Of a stretch of DNA of 64,000 bases, positions 11,349-24,833 are shown piece by piece. The stretch is taken from NCBI GenBank assembly GCA_028583405.1, contig CM053258.1:3347988-3411987 (forward strand), given 5' to 3'. Source of the DNA: Pogonophryne albipinna (taxonomy: Eukaryota > Chordata > Actinopteri > Perciformes > Artedidraconidae). A program made the translations under genes and the position numbers. The notes beneath the pieces were generated by a model. The model did not search any database. It worked only from the letters and a program-made list of their open reading frames with translations, and was not told where the DNA came from. How positions within the stretch are numbered: position 1 is the stretch's first letter; each line of letters starts with the position of its first letter.

Positions 11349-11922
11349 GCAACACACAGAGTTAACAAAATTATACAAACATGGGTTAATGATTTGAGGT
11401 AACTGAGTTATTTATTTTGTTAAAGTTTCAGCTATTCTGTTGACAGTTCTGTCATCACATTATTTAATACCATTTGTTAAAACATTGTTGTTTCTTTTTA
11501 TGTGAAATATTACATACAATTTAAAAATACAAAATACAATGTGTTTAGTTAATTTAATAATATATGTATTTTTGAATCAAGTATTCATCTTTATTGTCTT
11601 CATTGTTAGTTTCCACATGCCTAAAACAACCTCAAGCTAAATCTAAAAGTTGATGGCTAAATAAGAGCGTTTGAGAAATTGTGCAAGGCGTACAGTAATA
11701 GTCCGAATAGTCGATTAGTCGTTTCATTAATCGATAGATTAATCGGTTATCAAATGAGTCGTTTGTTGCAGCCCTAGTTGATACGACCTTCCTAGCCGGA
11801 GATATGGCTGCATTTTACAATAAACTTCCGTTGGGTCGCTTAAAAACAAATATCGCAAATCGAATCGCAATATCTGTCAGAAAAATCTCAATTAGATTCT
11901 TTCCCAAAATCGTGCAGCCCTA

Positions 11923-13009
<1,087 letters not shown>

Positions 13010-15187
13010 CAGGAGAGGACTCTTTAAAGTAGAGACACTACATACTGATATACACCTGAACATCAGCAGGAGAGGACTCTTTAAAGTAGAGACACTACAT
13101 ACTGATATACACCTGACCATCAGCAGGAGAGGACTCTTTAAAGTAGAGACACTACATACTGATATACACCTGAACATCAGCAGGAGAGGACTCTTTAAAG
13201 TAGAGACACTACATACTGATATACACCTGAACATCAGCAGGAGAGGACTCTTTAAAGTAGAGACACTACATACTGATATACACCTGAACATCAGCAGGAG
13301 AGGACTCTTTAAAGTAGAGACACTACATACTGATATACACCTGAACATCAGCAGGAGAGGACTCTTTAAAGTAGAGACACTACATACTGATATACACCTG
13401 ACCATCAGCAGGAGAGGACTCTTTAAAGTAGAGACACTACATACTGATATACACCTGACCATCAGCAGGAGAGGACTCTTTAAAGTAGAGACACTACATA
13501 CTGATATACACCTGAACATCAGCAGGAGAGGACTCTTTAAAGTAGAGACACTACATACTGATATACACCTGAACATCAGCAGGAGAGGACTCTTTAAAGT
13601 AGAGACACTACATACTGATATACACCTGAACATCAGCAGGAGAGGACTCTTTAAAGTAGAGACACTACATACTGATATACACCTGAACATCAGCAGGAGA
13701 GGACTCTTTAAAGTAGAGACACTACATACTGATATACACCTGAACATCAGCAGGAGAGGACTCTTTAAAGTAGAGACACTACATACTGATATACACCTGA
13801 ACATCAGCAGGAGAGGACTCTTTAAAGTAGAGACACTACATACTGATATACACCTGAACATCAGCAGGAGAGGACTCTTTAAAGTAGAGACACTACATAC
13901 TGATATACACCTGAACATCAGCAGGAGAGGACTCTTTAAAGTAGAGACACTACATACTGATATACACCTGAACATCAGCAGGAGAGGACTCTTTAAAGTA
14001 GAGACACTACATACTGATATACACCTGAACATCAGCAGGAGAGGACTCTTTAAAGTAGAGACACTACATACTGATATACACCTGAACATCAGCAGGAGAG
14101 GACTCTTTAAAGTAGAGACACATACTGATATACACCTGAACATCAGCAGGAGAGGACTCTTTAAAGTAGAGACACTACACACTGATATACACCTGAACAT
14201 CAGCAGGAGAGGACTCTTTAAAGTAGAGACACTACATACTGATATACACCTGAACATCAGCAGGAGAGGACTCTTTAAAGTAGAGACACTACATACTGAT
14301 ATACACCTGAACATCAGCAGGAGAGGACTCTTTAAAGTAGAGACACTACATACTGATATACACCTGACCATCAGCAGGAGAGGACTCTTTAAAGTAGAGA
14401 CACTACATACTGATATACACCTGAACATCAGCAGGAGAGGACTCTTTAAAGTAGAGACACTACATACTGATATACACCTGAACATCAGCAGGAGAGGACT
14501 CTTTAAAGTAGAGACACTACATACTGATATACACCTGAACATCAGCAGGAGAGGACTCTTTAAAGTAGAGACACTACATACTGATATACACCTGAACATC
14601 AGCAGGAGAGGACTCTTTAAAGTAGAGACACTACATACTGATATACACCTGAACATCAGCAGGAGAGGACTCTTTAAAGTAGAGACACTACATACTGATA
14701 TACACCTGAACATCAGCAGGAGAGGACTCTTTAAAGTAGAGACACATACTGATATACACCTGAACATCAGCAGGAGAGGACTCTTTAAAGTAGAGACACT
14801 ACACACTGATATACACCTGAACATCAGCAGGAGAGGACTCTTTAAAGTAGAGACACTACATACTGATATACACCTGAACATCAGCAGGAGAGGACTCTTT
14901 AAAGTAGAGACACTACATACTGATATACACCTGAACATCAGCAGGAGAGGACTCTTTAAAGTAGAGACACTACATACTGATATACACCTGACCATCAGCA
15001 GGAGAGGACTCTTTAAAGTAGAGACACTACATACTGATATACACCTGACCATCAGCAGGAGAGGACTCTTTAAAGTAGAGACACTACATACTGATATACA
15101 CCTGAACATCAGCAGGAGAGGACTCTTTAAAGTAGAGACACTACATACTGATATACACCTGAACATCAGCAGGAGAGGACTCTTTAA
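13010..15187 (-). repeat. 57-bp minisatellite, locus 2, copy A (~38 units, with a 624-bp higher-order repeat)
   Basis: About 38 units in the opposite orientation to locus 1. Units carrying GACCATCAG instead of GAACATCAG occur at ~13107, ~13397, ~13455, ~14365, ~14989 and ~15047. Two units have a 3-bp deletion (GAGACACATACTG) at 14117 and 14741, exactly 624 bp apart, and the GACCATCAG variants at 14361 and 14985 are also 624 bp apart. An 11-unit block has thus been duplicated. The 785-codon minus-strand frame is an artefact of the repeat. Confidence 0.97.
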
Positions 15188-15703
<516 letters not shown>

Positions 15704-15863
15704 TGAGGTGCTGAGCAAACACTGCAGAGCAAGCAGTATGGAAGCAGAGCAATAATTCACCCTCTGCAAAAATCCATGAATAAAAACAAACTTAAGAGAA
15801 GCAACAAAATACAAAATGTGCTCATTCTTCTCTCCTATTTCTCTCTGCCTCCTCCTCACTCTT

Positions 15864-15877
<14 letters not shown>

Positions 15878-15935
<58 letters not shown>
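15878..15935. repeat. (CA)n microsatellite
   Basis: Preceded by a (CT)n run. In copy B this tract is fused to the next CA tract and the 117 bases between them are missing. Confidence 0.97.
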
Positions 15936-15937
<2 letters not shown>

Positions 15938-16048
15938 ATCCTCTCTTTCACCTCTCCTTGGCACCAAGCCACCCTTCAAAGAAAATGTTTTTTTTGTGAA
16001 TTTCAACTGAGGTAACTTTCAGAAATGACATAAATATGGTAAAAAAGC

Positions 16049-16178
<130 letters not shown>

Positions 16179-16184
16179 CATCAC

Positions 16185-16423
16185 TTCAGGGGACATTACA
16201 TTGACTTACATGCATTTCCTGGAGACTTATCCTAACCTTAACCATAACCAACACATGCCTAACCCTTAACCTTACCCTAACTCTAACCCTAACCAAGTCT
16301 TCACCCTAAAATTAATGATTCCCCTTATGGGGACCTCCAATTTGTCCCCATAAGGGAGGCGAGTCCCCACACGTGACTGTGTAAACAGATTTAGGTCCCC
16401 ACAAGGATAGTAATGCTAGGCCA
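16185..16423. repeat. Interspersed repeat with degenerate telomere-like motifs between CA tracts (copy A)
   Basis: Contains CCTAACCTTAACC, CCCTTAACCTTACCCTAAC and CTCTAACCCTAACC, then a GGGGACC-rich part with GTCCCCACAAGGATAGTAATG. I recognise this combination, flanked by CA arrays on both sides, as a common interspersed teleost repeat. The TAACCC units are too few and too irregular to be a telomere. Copy B has the same structure at 50218-50465. Confidence 0.65.
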
Positions 16424-16486
16424 CACACACACACACACATACACACACATACACAGGCACACACACACACACACACAGGCACACAG

Positions 16487-16532
<46 letters not shown>
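16424..16532. repeat. (CA)n microsatellite with CAGGCACA variants
   Basis: CA dinucleotides mixed with CATACA and CAGGCACA variants at its start, then pure CA. Confidence 0.97.
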
Positions 16533-16534
<2 letters not shown>

Positions 16535-16627
16535 TTCCGCTATCAAACAACAAACAGGCGAAGTAATAAAAACTAATAACGACAGAGATGTATGCTCTCA
16601 ATAACACACACACACTTTATTGAATGT

Positions 16628-16783
<156 letters not shown>

Positions 16784-16881
16784 GGTAAGAGGTGTGTGCA
16801 GAGTTTGTGTTGGAGCGTTCAATCTAATCCCCTTCTTTATTGGCCTCGAGCAGCAGGGCCAGTCGGGAAATACAAAATCAT

Positions 16882-16894
16882 GTGTGTGTGAGTG

Positions 16895-16950
<56 letters not shown>
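16882..16950. repeat. (TG)n microsatellite
   Basis: TG tract with early GAGTG and GCG breaks that are shared with copy B (50924-50989). Confidence 0.97.
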
Positions 16951-16952
<2 letters not shown>

Positions 16953-17751
16953 TGTCTTTGTTGCATGCTCAAGAATGAAAGAGTTGAGTTTTCAGAGGGG
17001 AGTTGAGCAGGAGGTGGAGGAAGACGAAGATAGGCGAGCGCTGGTTTAAATCCTCCCGGTAATATTGCTTTCTTCACTCTCTTGGCGGAGAGATTAACTG
17101 CTAATGGAGAGGATGTGTCTGCTATTATCTTCAACAACAACAACAACAACGACTGCAACCACAGCAACAAACAAACACACACACACACGGAGACAACACA
17201 CACTTTTCTGTTTAAACACTTCTTAAAGAGAGAATCCCTCTGCCATGTGACTTCACGGTTTCACGAGTATTTAATTTATTTGAAGGGACGTTGGATTTTT
17301 ATTTCACAGTTGCTCCAGTTTTTGAATGAATACAATAAAACAGAAATAAATCATTTGTTAAAAGAAGTTAACGTCAGAATTTGCAATAAAACATTTAATT
17401 AATCAAATGAATTAGTTATTTATATAGTTCTAAGAAAATGTGTTTAATTTAAACTAATAAAACTAAAATAGAAGTGCAAATACAGAAGAAGTCAAATGTG
17501 CAATAAAAGTTGAAATAAAATAGAATTAAATGTGTTAATAATGTGCAATCAAATCATCAAATAAATAATTAAATAAAACATTAAATAAATAAAGATATTT
17601 ACAGAAACAAAAGAAGCAGTGGTCTTTTGTACAGGTCCTGGAAACTAATAGCGATATTAATAAATGTCGTCCTGTATAAAGTAGCATGGGACAGAGGTAG
17701 CATTGATGCTAACGCTAACTAGCGGAGGAACGACACATGAAGCACAAATGA
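16951..17751. other. AT-rich non-coding sequence with (CAA)n
   Basis: A (CAA)6-7 run lies near 17133-17150, expanded to about twelve units in copy B (51172-51204). From ~17400 the sequence is strongly AT-rich with TAAATAAA runs. No gene is seen. Confidence 0.5.
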
Positions 17752-17945
17752 CTGTCGACCAGAGGTGTGGACTCGAGTCACATGACTTGGACTCGAGTCA
17801 GACTCGAGTCACCAATTTGATGACTTGAGACTCGACTTGACAAAATCACAAAACACTTGCGACTCGACTTGGACTTGAACACCAATGACTCGGGACTTGA
17901 CTTGGACTTGAGCCTTCTGACTTGAGGTGACTTGATCATTTAATT

Positions 17946-18372
17946 CAGAGGTCTCCAACACGCCGATCGCGAGCTGCCGCTAGAAGAGCAGACTCCCGTC
18001 GGGGAGAGCAGAATCTTCAGCCGCTCCTACTCTTGCTGAGAATCCTTGCAGGCAGGGGCGGGGCTTTATTTAGCTGGGCCACCATGCGGCCAATCATATG
18101 CGAGGACACACTAGGATCATACCATTATGTGAAAGAAGGGTGGGGGCACAGCAGGTGTAGTGGTACAGGCCAGCTGCACAGAGCGACGGGGAGACGGATT
18201 TAAATGCAAGTGCGTCGGAAAAAGTCAAGAAATTAGCGAAAACCGAAAAAAGAAGCAGCGTCTGGCTGCTTTTCAATGATATTGGAGAAAGCAAAGCTGA
18301 GTGCAGGATTTGTAAAATGAAAATAACCTTTTTTGGTTACCTTTATTTTGGTAACCACTCAGGATTTACTGT
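17946..18372 (+). mobile_element. hAT fragment nested in the copy-A-only element
   Basis: It begins CAGAGGTCTCCAACACGCCG followed by ATCGCGAGCTGCCGC, a recognisable hAT-type left end in vertebrates. It includes a BED-finger coding remnant at 18239-18328. No right end was identified; it runs into the next fragment at 18373. Confidence 0.5.
18239..18328 (+). pseudogene. BED zinc-finger fragment of an hAT transposase
   Basis: Read from 18239, the translation gives KTEKRSSVWLLFNDIGESKA followed by a CRIC pair. This matches the beginning of a BED finger: a VW.F start, a short spacer and a C-x2-C zinc pair. The histidine half is absent because the sequence diverges into unrelated DNA after ~18330. 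It is a fragment only, sitting inside the hAT fragment at 17946, and cannot encode a working protein. Confidence 0.5.
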
Positions 18373-18520
18373 CAGAGGTGGGAGAAGTTCAGATCTTGTT
18401 CTTGAGTAAAAGTACCAGAGTGTAGGAATACTCAGTTACAATAAAAAGTCCTGCATTCAAAATGTTACAAGTAAAAGTACAAAAGTATTAGCATCAAAAT
18501 ATAGTTAAAGTACCACCTGC
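18373..18520 (+). mobile_element. Fragment of another hAT-type repeat
   Basis: It starts CAGAGGTGGGAGAAGTTCAG and includes GAGTAAAAGTACC and ACAAGTAAAAGTACAAAAG, motifs of a dispersed teleost repeat I recognise. It is nested in the copy-A-only element; its right boundary is uncertain. Confidence 0.45.
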
Positions 18521-18724
18521 AGAGGGATCTAGATGCAGGTGTTCTCTTCCCATAGAGACCGCCTGGCTGCACATTATCCCTTGCATAAAGATAGATTGTG
18601 GGTCCCTTACAACATGTTGTACACAGTGGAAATAAACATTCTGGTTACCTCAACATCAGGGATCTTATACATTAAACTCCTTCTGAATCAAACCGTCACG
18701 GTAGCCTTACCTTACTGATCCCTC

Positions 18725-18782
18725 TCAAAAAAGATTTTTGAGCAGGTCTCCCTTGAAAAAGAGATCAATGATCTCAATGGGA
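18725..18782 (-). mobile_element. Short LINE-like 3' fragment
   Basis: Read on the minus strand it gives CCCATTGAGATCATTGATCT then CAAGGGAGACCTGC, resembling the conserved 3' region of a fish non-LTR retrotransposon. Very short, so the call is tentative. Confidence 0.35.
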
Positions 18783-19136
18783 TTTATCTGTATAAAGCAA
18801 TTTGATTATTAAGTATTATTCTGTTGATCGATGTCATTACATTTGGTGAAAAGCACATAATGACTTGTTTATGACTCGTTTTGTCAAAGTTTAGGACTTG
18901 GACTTGACTTGAACTTGCCCATCCTGACTTGAGACTTGACTCGGACTTGAGCGCAAAGACTTGAGACTTGACTTGAATTTGAGCGCAAAGACTTGAGACT
19001 TGACTCGGACTTGCAAAACAATGACTTGGTCCCACCTCTGCTGTCGACGGAGAAAACAGCTTGTTCTCTGTCTGCTTTAAAACTCCATTTGCTCCCAGTC
19101 GCCTCACTGCTGTTCCTCTGGTTGTGTGTGAGGGTG

Positions 19137-19393
19137 TAATGCCTCTTTCTCCCCCCTTTCCTCCCCCCTTTCCTCCATCTATTTCCTTGTTGCATCACAT
19201 TCGAGTACTCTGCTCCATTTCCATCTCATTTTCACTTTTTCTATCCTCCCTGTCTCTCATTTCTCCCCCTTTATCTCCCCCCCTTTATTCCATCCAGTTT
19301 TCCTTTTGTGCCCTTTTCCTCCCTTCCTCCCTCCCTTCCTCTGTTATCTTTCTCCCTTGCTCCCTTTATCCTCACTTTACCCTGCGCTCTCTA
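19137..19393. repeat. Polypyrimidine tract (~250 bp)
   Basis: Almost entirely C and T on the + strand, with CCCCCCTTTCCTCC repeated twice at the start. Purine bases are sparse. The frame 19061-19396 that reads through it is low-complexity and not a gene. Confidence 0.8.
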
Positions 19394-19454
19394 TAAACTA
19401 GATTGATGGCTCAATCCTACATGCATCTAGGTGAGAATCACAATTTTCGCACCA

Positions 19455-20193
<739 letters not shown>

Positions 20194-20201
20194 CCTCTGA
20201 G

Positions 20202-21142
20202 CAGGGACGTGCACAGACATTTGGAGGGGCTATTGCTCTAAACTGGAAAAAGGGCCTTTTGAAAATAAAAACACAACACTGTCATTGCAAGTGACATTCA
20301 GTTGACTTTTATGTCCAACTGCTAAATTCGTTATTTGCGGTCCATATCTCATTAAAATATCTAATGTTAGTAACTATTAAAGAAACAATGCGGACAATTC
20401 TGTTTGAATGTAGTTTTACCGTTGTTACTGCTGTGCAGACACAGGTCACTGATAACTTAGGGCTTCTATAATTACCTTAAATAAACTCACTAATTAATGA
20501 AACCAGTTCAATACGCATTATTCTTATCATTCTTTATGAGCGTAACGGTAAGGTATCTAATTACTTATTTATTTAGAATTCCATAACTTAATAACAGAGA
20601 TGATCAAGCTAAAGTGGAGACATGGCAGAAATCCTACAATAAAGCGGGACAGTGAAGTGTTCTCCCGTGAGAGGGCGATCAAGAAAAGAGAGCGAGGGTG
20701 AGGGAGTTTACGGAGCAGAGTAAAAGACACAGAAAGACAGAAGCACAATAACAAATATATTTAGGTGTTTTTTTTGTAAGTAACCGACGGTGTCAAGAGG
20801 AAGTGAAGTCCCATGGTTTGTCCCCTATACTCTAACGGGCAGGAGCCAGGGCAGGCGTTTGGTGTGATCACCATAGCCATATGAGGTTGGACTCGGAGGG
20901 CTTTCCTTTGCTTCCAGCTGTCAGATTGTAAACAAAGTCACGTGACTGGGGGCAGATGACAGCGCGGACAAGGTGTGTTTCCCGCAGCGAGACGCTACAA
21001 TACTAATTGTGGGCTTATCATGTTGATTCGGCCACAATAGAAAACAAAAAAACTCTGGCTCTCTCCGGAGGGGCAGGTCAGGCAAAAATGGCAAAAGGGC
21101 CGTTGCCCGGGCAACATTAGCCCGTACCTGTGCACGTCCCTG
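20202..21142. mobile_element. 0.94-kb hAT-type element without transposase (copy A)
   Basis: The left end CAGGGACGTGCACAGACATT and the right end CTGTGCACGTCCCTG form a 15-bp perfect inverted repeat. The flanking octamers CCTCTGAG (20194-20201) and GCTCTGAG (21143-21150) match at seven of eight positions, an hAT-like target duplication. The interior encodes nothing I recognise; the short frames at 20569-20754 and 20921-21238 run through it and are preserved in copy B only because the copies are so similar. Confidence 0.8.
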
Positions 21143-21150
21143 GCTCTGAG

Positions 21151-21830
21151 TACAGCCATTTGAGTAGGGGGCGATATTAGCACAACACTCACCGGCAGAA
21201 ACACAATCTGCTCCATCAAAACTGAGCTTCTTCTCCAATCTCTACGATAACGTCACCTGCACTTTTCTGAAAAGATGTAAGCTATAAGCTCAAGATTCAC
21301 AAAAACAAAAGCTCTGAAGAAAGAAAGACGCTAGGAGCAGCATCATAGGCGGAGTTTGACATTTGCGCTCGGGGGGGCAAACCTTTTTTACTGACGTCAG
21401 TACACATTCCCAACTATTGCGTGGGGTGCTACGGATACAGTAGCAATAAAGCCAGCTCTCACCGCACTGAGTATGACTTTTCCACATACGAACACAACTC
21501 GTCTCGTCATGCACGCCTCATGCACGCCTCATGCCCGCCGGACACACACACTCATATGGGCGGTCTCTCCCCCCAACAACAGTGCATCACATCTGTAAAA
21601 CTTATCATAACTGTGCACATCTTATACTTATTTGATAACTACTATACCCCTTGGTTACTTGAACACGCTACAATATTATTAACCAGTGTCCTACTTAGTG
21701 CAGAAGTAGACGCCTTAAACGTCCCAGAAATTGGACGTTTTAAAAATCGCCGCATACCTTATTGTAATACAATAGCTGAATCACTTGTATGTAAAAAAAG
21801 CGAGGGAACTTGTGTCCTTAACCTCATACG

Positions 21831-21831
<1 letters not shown>
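21151..21831. other. Non-coding sequence
   Basis: Contains a small frame near 21410-21500 with cysteines, discussed under rejected items. It also has a triplicated CATGCACGCCT-like motif near 21508-21540 and a small inverted repeat AAACGTCC / GGACGTTT at 21717-21740. Copy B has the motif duplicated rather than triplicated. Confidence 0.4.

Positions 21832-21880
<49 letters not shown>
21832..21880. repeat. (CA)n microsatellite
   Basis: Short pure CA tract. In copy B it is broken by a CATCACA variant (54451-54496). Confidence 0.97.
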
Positions 21881-21884
<4 letters not shown>

Positions 21885-22140
21885 CAACATGCGATTGCTC
21901 AAAAATGAAATTATTTCAAACAAAATATGATATTATTCAGATTTGTATTGTAACAATCATTATATTACACTATTAACATATTGATATACGAAATATTTGT
22001 ATTGGAACAGTTTTAGACGTAGTAATGCTGTTACATATTTCAGCCACTAGGGGGGTCAATGTCAAAGTGCTGTGCTGTACTTTTTATTGTCTGTTTATTG
22101 TATGGAACAAGCTGTAATACTCTGCACTGCACACGAATTC

Positions 22141-22770
22141 CACCAGCCTGGCTGTGTGGTCATTAAAGATTCTAATCTAATCTAATCTAATCTAATCTAA
22201 TGTGGACAAATGGTCATTAAAGAGTCTAATCTAATCTAATCTAATCTAATGTGGACAAAGGACCTACTCTAGTATTAGCAACTGTTCGAAAAATATCACC
22301 GGCTTGAGCTTCAGCCTCAGGATCCATGTATCTGTGATCCTCTCCAGAATGGAAGGAGTCATCACATACAGAGCATCAACTAGTTCCTGAGCAGTGTCCT
22401 TCACATGCTGATATCCAAGAGAGGGAGTTACACAGTCACAAGATGGAGGAATAGAAAGCAGTATTCAATGTTTACTTCAGATTAGCTCCACGTCAGAAAT
22501 GAGCATGCTTGATGTCTATCTCCATAGAGGCTGAATCATCATGTTAATCACATAGCTATCATCTGCCTCAAACAGTCCTGATGCTCTTCTAGGTAATCAC
22601 ACATCCTGTCATGTTCACAGCTACAGTTGGGATACCTTTGTTATCATGTGTACTCTCATGTTGGAAGAGGACATTCAGTATTTCCCCAACTAACTTTAGC
22701 TACTTCCAACTAGCCCTAACTCCACCTAATTCAGACGTCAACATTACCCAGACAGAAGTGCTCAAATAAC
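22141..22770. other. 630-bp block present in copy A only
   Basis: In copy B, GAATTC is followed directly by CCAGTAGCACC (54751-54767), so the whole block is missing there. It begins with (TCTAA)n runs at 22171-22200 and 22227-22250 next to a duplicated GTCATTAAAGA motif. This, with the sequence just before it, looks like a LINE-type tail. No target duplication brackets it, so a deletion in B is more likely than an insertion in A. Confidence 0.85.
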
Positions 22771-22975
22771 CCAGTAGCACCAAACAATGTTGGTGTGTTT
22801 ATGTCACCATTTCCCCTTTCCTCTACTAGTTTCCCTTCACATTTAGTTTTTTCAACCAAACATCAACGAGGGCTTCGGCAACACTCGCCTGTCATGTTGC
22901 TTTTGTCACTCGTTTGGTTAACATGGCATGAGAGAGGCTGCAGTGACACACTCATTATTAACCCAAACACTGATA

Positions 22976-23114
<139 letters not shown>

Positions 23115-23172
23115 ACTATAATTTCAACACACATCCAGTTTTGATTTATTGACGCTGCTTTCAGTCTTCAGT

Positions 23173-23421
<249 letters not shown>

Positions 23422-23422
<1 letters not shown>

Positions 23423-24227
23423 AAGATGCCCAGGCACACACACAGCATACTTAAGATAATTTGGCAGTCAAAGACTCTTGATTATGCCGCTTCCTTAACT
23501 TGTGAAAAAAACCTGTTCATGCTGATTCTTACTGGGTTTTTTTATGAATCACGGGAAAATGCAAAACACACTTTCTTGTGATTTTGTGAGGAACGCTGGA
23601 ACGGCACTGTTGATTGCAAATTGCCTGTGTGTAATATCACAGCAAGAGTTATTTTAGAGGATACGCCACATAGGAGTGAAAAAGAAATCACGGGAATCTA
23701 AATCTAAAACTTCTTCAATCAATTATCCGTTATCTCCTCAATCAGCTCTTCTCTACCATCACAACATGTTCCTGCTGTCTGGAAACTTAGAGCCTCGTTT
23801 ATACACCTTCACATTCAATACTCCATTTGTGGAAATGCAGTTAGTTGCCTTGAGACAATCCTGGTAAAGGAAGGAGTCAAACACAAATCTATTCCAGTCA
23901 AATGAAGGTTGAAAGGTTGAATATCCTGTAAACAATTTGATTGAGCTGGCAAACATGTAACTCAAATATGTCTTTCAAAGATCTCTTTTCAATATTTAGA
24001 AACTGGAAAAATAATGCTTTATAAATCCCAGCTATCCTACAGTTTGGTCTGTTTGAAGGTTGGATATATATTCTAAATAAGTTTTGTTTTTATCTTAGAC
24101 TCTGTATAGGAAGTGGAGTATCATCACAATGTCATCCATTGGGTTGGGGACTACAGATTTAAAGCCTCAAGTTTTGCATTGAAATTTCTCAAAACCGATG
24201 TTCTGAAAATAGTAATAGGCTACTGAA
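23422..24227. other. Non-coding sequence
   Basis: No feature apparent. Small frames (for example 23676-23867) are shared with copy B but show no family signature. Confidence 0.45.
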
Positions 24228-24770
24228 AGGATGCTTGCAGCTAACTTGCAGATAACTTGCAGGGGACTTGAAGCTAACTTGCAGATAACTTGCAGCTAAC
24301 TAGCAGATAACTTGCAGCTGGCTTGCAGGGGACTTGAAGCTAACTTGCAGATAACTAGCAGATAACTTGCAGCTGGCTTGCAGGTGACTTGAAGCTAACT
24401 TGCAGCTGGCTTGAAGCTAACTAGCAGCTGGCTTGAAGCTAACTAGCAGATAACTTGCTGCTGGCTTGAAGCTAACTAGCAGATAACTTGCAGCTGGCTT
24501 GCAGGGGACTTGAAGCTAACTTGCAGATAACTAGCAGATAACTTGCAGCTGGCTTGCAGGTGACTTGAAGCTAACTTGCAGCTGGCTTGAAGCTAACTAG
24601 CAGCTGGCTTGAAGCTAACTAGCAGATAACTTGCTGCTGGCTTGAAGCTAACTAGCAGATAACTTGAAGCTAACTAGCAGATAACTTGCAGCTGGCTTGA
24701 AGCTAACTAGCAGATAACTTGCTGCTGGCTTGAAGCTAACTTGCAGATAACTTACAGCTCACTCACGCTT
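24228..24770. repeat. 11-bp minisatellite with 176-bp higher-order repeat (copy A)
   Basis: Tandem 11-mers of the forms ACTTGCAGATA, ACTTGCAGCTG, GCTTGCAGGGG and ACTTGAAGCTA, about 49 units. A block beginning GCTTGCAGGGGACTTGAAGC recurs at 24321 and 24497, 176 bp or 16 units apart. Copy B has fewer units. Confidence 0.93.
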
Positions 24771-24833
24771 GCAGGTGGCTTTTGGAATGTATCAGCCAGT
24801 GTCACTGTTGTGACCTCGAGAATTTCACAAATA

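Larger units (their letters stand above)
9978..11776 (+). mobile_element. hAT element, internally deleted, with 8-bp target duplication (copy A)
   Basis: The left end TAGGTGTGCAACAACTAATC and right end GTTTGTTGCAGCCCTA form inverted termini (TAGGTGTGCAACAA against TAGGGCTGCAACAA). The flanks carry a perfect 8-bp direct repeat GTTGATAC (9970-9977, 11777-11784), as expected for hAT. Only the N-terminal BED finger region of a transposase survives (11109-11348); the catalytic part is missing. A Harbinger-type element has inserted between the left end and the coding remnant. Confidence 0.88.
9480..11922. mobile_element. Outer hAT-like MITE, left end truncated, hosting two nested elements (copy A)
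   Basis: The left part holds the ATCGATTTTAAATCGAAATC and GCGATTTTAAATGATGCG motifs, and the right part ends AAATCGTGCAGCCCTA at 11922. This combination is a MITE type I recognise from fish genomes with CAGCCCTA ends like those of hAT elements. A subterminal inverted repeat links 9896-9915 (CAACCCAACGGAAGTTT) with ~11822-11840 (AAACTTCCGTTGGGTCG). I could not find a left end matching the right one, so it is probably truncated. A second hAT element sits inside at 9978-11776. Confidence 0.6.
17760..19040. mobile_element. hAT element present only in copy A, with precise empty site in copy B
   Basis: Ends CAGAGGTGTGGACTCGAGTC at 17760 and TTGGTCCCACCTCTG ending at 19040. They are flanked by perfect 8-bp repeats CTGTCGAC (17752-17759, 19041-19048). 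Copy B shows one CTGTCGAC and uninterrupted flank near 51797, a clean pre-insertion site. The body is rich in GACTCGAGTCA and GACTTGAGACTTGACTT motifs, a repeat type I recognise from fish. It appears to hold further insertions starting at 17946 (CAGAGGTCTCCAACACG) and 18373 (CAGAGGTGGGAGAAG). Confidence 0.9.

Noticed and set aside
16261..16310. Interstitial telomere sequence (CCCTAA)n
   Set aside because: Only a few irregular TAACC-type units, embedded in a dispersed repeat between CA tracts; not a telomere or a fusion scar.
20921..21238. 105-codon minus-strand frame shared with copy B
   Set aside because: It straddles the end of a non-autonomous hAT element, so its shared state is due to duplication; no recognisable domain.
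21400..21545. Possible THAP-type zinc-finger start (IPNYCVGCYGYSSNK in one frame)
   Set aside because: The first residues resemble a THAP start, but the tryptophan, proline and second cysteine/histidine pair are not visible and the frame runs into CA repeats. Copy B has indels downstream. Too weak to call.
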